From contig NZ_LGQZ01000066.1 of NCBI RefSeq assembly GCF_003116015.1, positions 1 through 34,182 on the forward strand: a DNA stretch of 34,182 nt, given 5' to 3'. Position numbers and translations under genes: made by a program. Under the pieces are notes generated by a model. The model was not told the DNA's origin. It ran no database searches and was given only the letters and a program-made list of their open reading frames with translations. The stretch is from Azospirillum sp. TSO22-1 (lineage in GTDB: Bacteria > Pseudomonadota > Alphaproteobacteria > Azospirillales > Azospirillaceae). Of this stretch, positions 31,123 to 34,182 are shown piece after piece; position 1 is the first letter of the stretch, and every line of letters begins with the position of its first letter.

Positions 31123-32004
31123 ATGACGCAAGCCTCCGCCACCGCGGTGCACAGCATCGACTTCGGCATCTACCGCCGCCGCCGGCTGGTCAACGGCGCC
31201 GCCCTGACGCTGGCGCTGGGCGCCGCCGGGCTCGGCCTGTTCTGGCTGGTGGCCATCCTGTGGACCCTGCTGTGGAACGGCCTGGGCAGCCTCAGCTTCG
31301 GGCTAGTCACGCAGATGACGCCGCCGCCCGGCGCCGAGGGCGGCCTGCTCAACGCCATCTTCGGCACCGTGGTGATGACCTCGCTGGCCACCATGCTCGG
31401 CACGCCGATCGGCATCCTGGCCGGCACCTGGCTGGCCGAGTTCGGCAAGACCAACAAGCTGGCCGAGGCGATCCGCTTCATCAACGACATCCTGCTGAGC
31501 GCGCCGTCGATCATCGTCGGCCTGTTCATCTACGAGGTGCTGGTGATCCGCATGGGCCACTTCTCGGCCTGGGCGGGGGCCGTGGCGCTGGCGGTGATCG
31601 TCATCCCGGTGGTGGTGCGCACCACCGAGGACATGCTGAAGCTGGTGCCCAACAGCCTGCGCGAGGCTGCGGCGGCGCTGGGCGCGCCGCAGTGGAAGGT
31701 GGTGACCATGGTCGCCTACCGCGCCGCGCGCAACGGCATGATCACCGGTGTGCTGCTGGCCATCGCGCGCATCAGCGGCGAGACCGCGCCGCTGCTGTTC
31801 ACCGCGCTGAACAACCAGTTCTGGAGCACCGACATGAACGCCCCGATGGCGAACCTGCCGGTGGTCATCTTCCAGTACGCCATGTCGCCCTACGAGGAGT
31901 GGCAGCGGCTCGCCTGGGGCGGCGCGCTGATGATCACGCTGGCGATCCTGATCCTCAACATCGGTGCCCGCACCTTCGCGGCCCTCAGCACGAAGAGCAA
32001 GTGA
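31123..32004 (+). CDS. pstA: Phosphate ABC transporter permease PstA
   Basis: Inner-membrane permease, 293 residues, partner of PstC. ATG at 31123, five bases after pstC. Typical motifs are [73 protein letters not shown] (the EAA coupling loop) and [15 protein letters not shown]. Six hydrophobic segments. It follows the operon order pstSCAB, with pstB two bases beyond its stop. Confidence 0.97.
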   Translation: MTQASATAVHSIDFGIYRRRRLVNGAALTLALGAAGLGLFWLVAILWTLLWNGLGSLSFGLVTQMTPPPGAEGGLLNAIFGTVVMTSLATMLGTPIGILAGTWLAEFGKTNKLAEAIRFINDILLSAPSIIVGLFIYEVLVIRMGHFSAWAGAVALAVIVIPVVVRTTEDMLKLVPNSLREAAAALGAPQWKVVTMVAYRAARNGMITGVLLAIARISGETAPLLFTALNNQFWSTDMNAPMANLPVVIFQYAMSPYEEWQRLAWGGALMITLAILILNIGARTFAALSTKSK

Positions 32005-32006
32005 CC

Positions 32007-32846
32007 ATGGCCGACGCAAGCCGCACGATGGACATCCGCACCGAGGTTCGCCGCCAGCCGACCGGCAACGGGGCCGTGGCCGGCGCCGGGCTGGCCGAGA
32101 AGATCACGATCCGCGACCTGAACTTCTACTACGACGGCTTCCGGGCGCTGAAGAACATCAACCTGCCGCTCTACGACCGCCGGGTGACGGCGTTCATCGG
32201 CCCGTCGGGCTGCGGCAAGTCCACGCTGCTGCGCATCCTCAACCGCATCTACGACCTCTACCCGAAGCAGCGGGCCGAGGGCGAGGTGCTGCTGGACGGC
32301 GACAACATCCTTTCGGCCAAGCAGGACCTGAACCTGCTGCGCGCCCGCGTCGGCATGGTGTTCCAGAAGCCGACGCCGTTCCCGATGTCGATCTACGACA
32401 ACATCGCCTTCGGCGTGAAGCTGTACGAGAAGCTGTCCGGCGACGAGATGGACGAGCGCGTCGAGTTCTCGCTGCGCCGCGCCGCCCTGTGGGACGAGGT
32501 GAAGGACAAGCTTCGCCAGAGCGGCCTCAGCCTCTCCGGCGGCCAGCAGCAGCGCCTGTGCATCGCCCGCGCCATCGCGGTGAAGCCGTCGGTGCTGCTG
32601 CTCGACGAGCCGACCTCGGCGCTCGACCCGATCTCCACCGCCAAGTGCGAGGAGCTGGTGGACGAGCTGAAGTCCGACTACTGCATCGCCATCGTGACGC
32701 ACAACATGCAGCAGGCGGCGCGCGTCTCCGACTTCACCGCCTTCATGTACCTGGGCGAGCTGGTCGAGTACGGCGAGACCGAGACCATCTTCACCAACCC
32801 GTCCAACGAGAAGACGGCGGAGTACATCACCGGGCGGTTCGGGTAA
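32007..32846 (+). CDS. pstB: Phosphate ABC transporter ATPase PstB
   Basis: Cytoplasmic ATPase, 279 residues. Walker [10 protein letters not shown] at 65-73; [19 protein letters not shown] is the PstB-specific Q-loop region; signature [15 protein letters not shown]; Walker [13 protein letters not shown]; switch histidine in [13 protein letters not shown]. The C-terminus [26 protein letters not shown] is standard. The N-terminal 30 residues are an extension relative to E. coli. Usually phoU follows; here a palindromic repeat pair and then a nuclease gene follow instead. Confidence 0.98.
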   Translation: MADASRTMDIRTEVRRQPTGNGAVAGAGLAEKITIRDLNFYYDGFRALKNINLPLYDRRVTAFIGPSGCGKSTLLRILNRIYDLYPKQRAEGEVLLDGDNILSAKQDLNLLRARVGMVFQKPTPFPMSIYDNIAFGVKLYEKLSGDEMDERVEFSLRRAALWDEVKDKLRQSGLSLSGGQQQRLCIARAIAVKPSVLLLDEPTSALDPISTAKCEELVDELKSDYCIAIVTHNMQQAARVSDFTAFMYLGELVEYGETETIFTNPSNEKTAEYITGRFG

Positions 32847-32878
32847 CGCCGTCATCCCCCTCATCCGCTTTCTCTGAC

Positions 32879-32963
32879 CGTCATCCCCGCGAAAGCGGGG
32901 ATCCATACGTTCCACAGGCATTCGCTTTGGGAATTATGGATCCCCGCCTTCGCGGGGATGACG
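32879..32963. repeat. Inverted pair of palindromic repeats after pstB
   Basis: Two 27-base units, 32879-32905 and 32937-32963, in opposite orientation, each itself a hairpin (ATCCCCGC-N4/5-GCGGGGAT) and flanked by CGTC/GACG. The 31 bases between them, around TTCCACAGGCATTCGC, are AT-richer. Same unit as 6257-6283. The pair can form a long cruciform and probably ends the pst transcript. Confidence 0.8.
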
Positions 32964-33046
32964 ATATTGGGTAGTGCGCGGGCGCACGGTGAACCACCGC
33001 CCGCAGCCTGTGTTGATAGCGGCACCGAAGCCATTCCGGTGCCGCC

Positions 33047-33841
33047 ATGCTTCGCATCCTCGCGTTCGCCGCCGCGCTGCTGGCCGCCTCGGCCGCCGCG
33101 CTGGCCGCTCCCAGCGCCTGCCCGCAGCACTTCGCCGGGGGTGATGCGCCCGACCTGCTCAACCAGCGCCTCGCCGCCAAGACGCGGGCGCTCTGCTACG
33201 GCGGGTACGCCGTGCTGCACTCCGGCGTCACCCGCACGCCGCTCTACGCCGCCGAGCGGCTGACCCGCGAGCGCATCGTCGCGACCGACGCGATCAAGCG
33301 GCAGGGCACGTTCCACGCCGACCCGAACCTGCCGCGCGACGAGCGCGCCGAGCTGTCGGACTACGCCCGCTCCGGCTTCGACCGCGGCCACATGGCGCCC
33401 GTGGGCGACATGCCGGACCCCAAGCAGCAGAACGAGTCGTTCAGCCTCGCCAACATGATTCCGCAGAATCCGGAGAGCAACCGCGACCTGTGGAGCGACA
33501 TCGAGGCGGTGGCGCGCGCGCTGGCCCGCCGGCAGGGCGATCTCTACGTGGTCAGCGGGCCAGTCTACCGCGGCGACCGGATCGAACGGCTGAACAGCCG
33601 CGTGCTGATCCCGACGCACGTCTTCAAGGCGCTGTACGATCCGGTGACCGGGCAGGCCGGCGCCTATCTCGTGCCGAACGCCGCGGGGGACGACTGGACG
33701 GCGCTGTCGATCAGCCAGCTGCGGGACCTGACCGGGATCGACGTGTTCCCGGCCCTGCCCCCGTCCGTCAAGGACGTCGCCATGCCCCTGCCCGATCCGG
33801 AGCCGCAACGCCGCCGGCCGCAGGTCGGCGAGAGACGATAG
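33047..33841 (+). CDS. Secreted DNA/RNA non-specific endonuclease (NUC1 family)
   Basis: A 264-residue exported nuclease of the NUC1/EndoG (beta-beta-alpha metal) family. Signal peptide MLRILAFAAALLAASAAA, cleaved near ALA/AP (residue 20). The catalytic motif DRGHMAP is at residues 112-118 with H115 as the general base; the metal-binding asparagine is in the NMIPQNPESNRDLW block (N145 most likely). Two cysteines (C25, C50) may form a disulfide. LYVVSGPVYRGDRIERL and VLIPTHVFKALYDP are typical of the second half. The family cuts single- and double-stranded DNA and RNA; in the periplasm or outside it would scavenge nucleotides and phosphate. Confidence 0.93.
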   Translation: MLRILAFAAALLAASAAALAAPSACPQHFAGGDAPDLLNQRLAAKTRALCYGGYAVLHSGVTRTPLYAAERLTRERIVATDAIKRQGTFHADPNLPRDERAELSDYARSGFDRGHMAPVGDMPDPKQQNESFSLANMIPQNPESNRDLWSDIEAVARALARRQGDLYVVSGPVYRGDRIERLNSRVLIPTHVFKALYDPVTGQAGAYLVPNAAGDDWTALSISQLRDLTGIDVFPALPPSVKDVAMPLPDPEPQRRRPQVGERR

Positions 33842-33852
33842 GAAGGTTGCCG

Positions 33853-34107
33853 ATGAAGACGATCAAGCCCTACGCCAACGAGAGCGACTCCGTCGGCATC
33901 GCCGGCCTGACGGTGGAGAACCGCACCGACCGCGTGTCGCTGTACGGCAGCCTCGACCTGACGCGCGACAAGGACGGCCTGCAGAACGCCCGTGCCCTGC
34001 GCGACCTGCTGGACCGCGTGGTGACGGCGCTGGAGGCGGACAAGGCCCTGCCCGACCGGATCCCGCCGCCACAGGCGACGGACAACGTGGACAACCCGTT
34101 CTCATAA
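33853..34107 (+). CDS. Conserved hypothetical small protein
   Basis: An 84-residue soluble protein, start at 33853 behind GGAAGG with 6-base spacing, 11 bases after the nuclease stop and therefore probably co-transcribed. The N-terminal half is strand-like (VGIAGLTVENRTDRVSLYGSLDL) and the middle one helix (QNARALRDLLDRVVTALEADKAL). The proline-rich end PDRIPPPQAT, then DNVDNPFS, is probably disordered. The pattern suggests a small partner or inhibitor-like fold, but I have no family for it; an immunity role towards the nuclease is speculation, and the nuclease is exported. Confidence 0.75.
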   Translation: MKTIKPYANESDSVGIAGLTVENRTDRVSLYGSLDLTRDKDGLQNARALRDLLDRVVTALEADKALPDRIPPPQATDNVDNPFS

Positions 34108-34108
34108 C

Positions 34109-34155
34109 CCCTCTCCCGCCCCGGGAGAGGGAGGGGCCCGCCGCGTTGCGGCGGG
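34109..34155 (+). terminator. Double hairpin after the last gene
   Basis: Two consecutive perfect stems: CCCTCTCCCG (34109-34118) / CGGGAGAGGG (34122-34131), and CCCGCCGC (34137-34144) / GCGGCGGG (34148-34155). They begin two bases after the stop at 34107. GC-rich with no T-run, in the same style as the dispersed palindromes elsewhere in the window, so they may be a repeat that also terminates. Confidence 0.55.
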
Positions 34156-34182
34156 AGGGGGAGGGGCAGTGCCAGGGTCCTT

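Noticed and set aside
32879..32963. CRISPR-like repeat pair
   Set aside because: Only two units, in opposite orientation and each palindromic; no array or cas genes.

Overview
This is a GC-rich bacterial chromosome segment that reads as core genome. Gene families and operon layout point to an alphaproteobacterium of the Rhodospirillales, probably Azospirillum or a close relative. The clues are an Rrf2-sufBCDS-sufU-sufT-sufA operon, a c2-type cytochrome, CoxG, a linked yqjD/yqjE/DUF3618-like stress operon and an EcfG-like promoter. Genus is an inference from protein style, not from a marker gene. No prophage, insertion sequence, CRISPR array, rRNA or tRNA was found.

Layout. 1-516: no credible gene, several GC-rich hairpins. 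517-1800: MFS transporter. 1948-4060: three overlapping genes for small inner-membrane stress proteins, behind a candidate EcfG (general stress response) promoter and closed by a strong hairpin. 4283-11264: the SUF iron-sulfur assembly operon (regulator, sufB, C, D, S, U, T, A and a small membrane protein). Two 25-bp operator-like dyads lie in front of it, and a dispersed palindromic repeat sits between sufB and sufC. 11459-13209: an ABC-2 exporter pair, convergent with marC (13206-13829). 13990-15818: a DoxX/rhodanese pair facing a divergent LysR regulator. 15855-18539: pepN. 18614-20334, minus strand: cytochrome c, CoxG and a lipoprotein.

20467-23019 is the most accessory-like part. A vapBC toxin-antitoxin pair is translationally coupled to folK. 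A solitary XRE-like protein follows, then a FolB-like protein lacking the usual catalytic lysine, a probable decayed toxin-antitoxin remnant, and a 52-codon gene with its own ribosome site and terminator. 23125-26481, minus strand: two conserved unknowns, a tandem universal stress protein and a phosphotransferase/kinase fusion. 26675-28761: an outer-membrane barrel protein, a DMT transporter and a secreted unknown. 28995-32846: pstSCAB phosphate uptake, with no phoU after pstB. 33047-34107: a secreted NUC1-type nuclease and a small unknown protein.

How it works together. SUF builds Fe-S clusters and is probably auto-repressed by its Rrf2 regulator through the two dyads. The yqjD-like operon looks stress-induced. 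pst, and possibly the barrel gene 2 kb upstream, carry Pho-box-like 11-bp phased repeats, which would suggest a shared phosphate-starvation response. The best leads are the twin SUF operators, the nested repeat plus Pho-like box in front of the barrel gene, and the toxin-antitoxin/folate cluster. I saw no clearly new multi-gene system.
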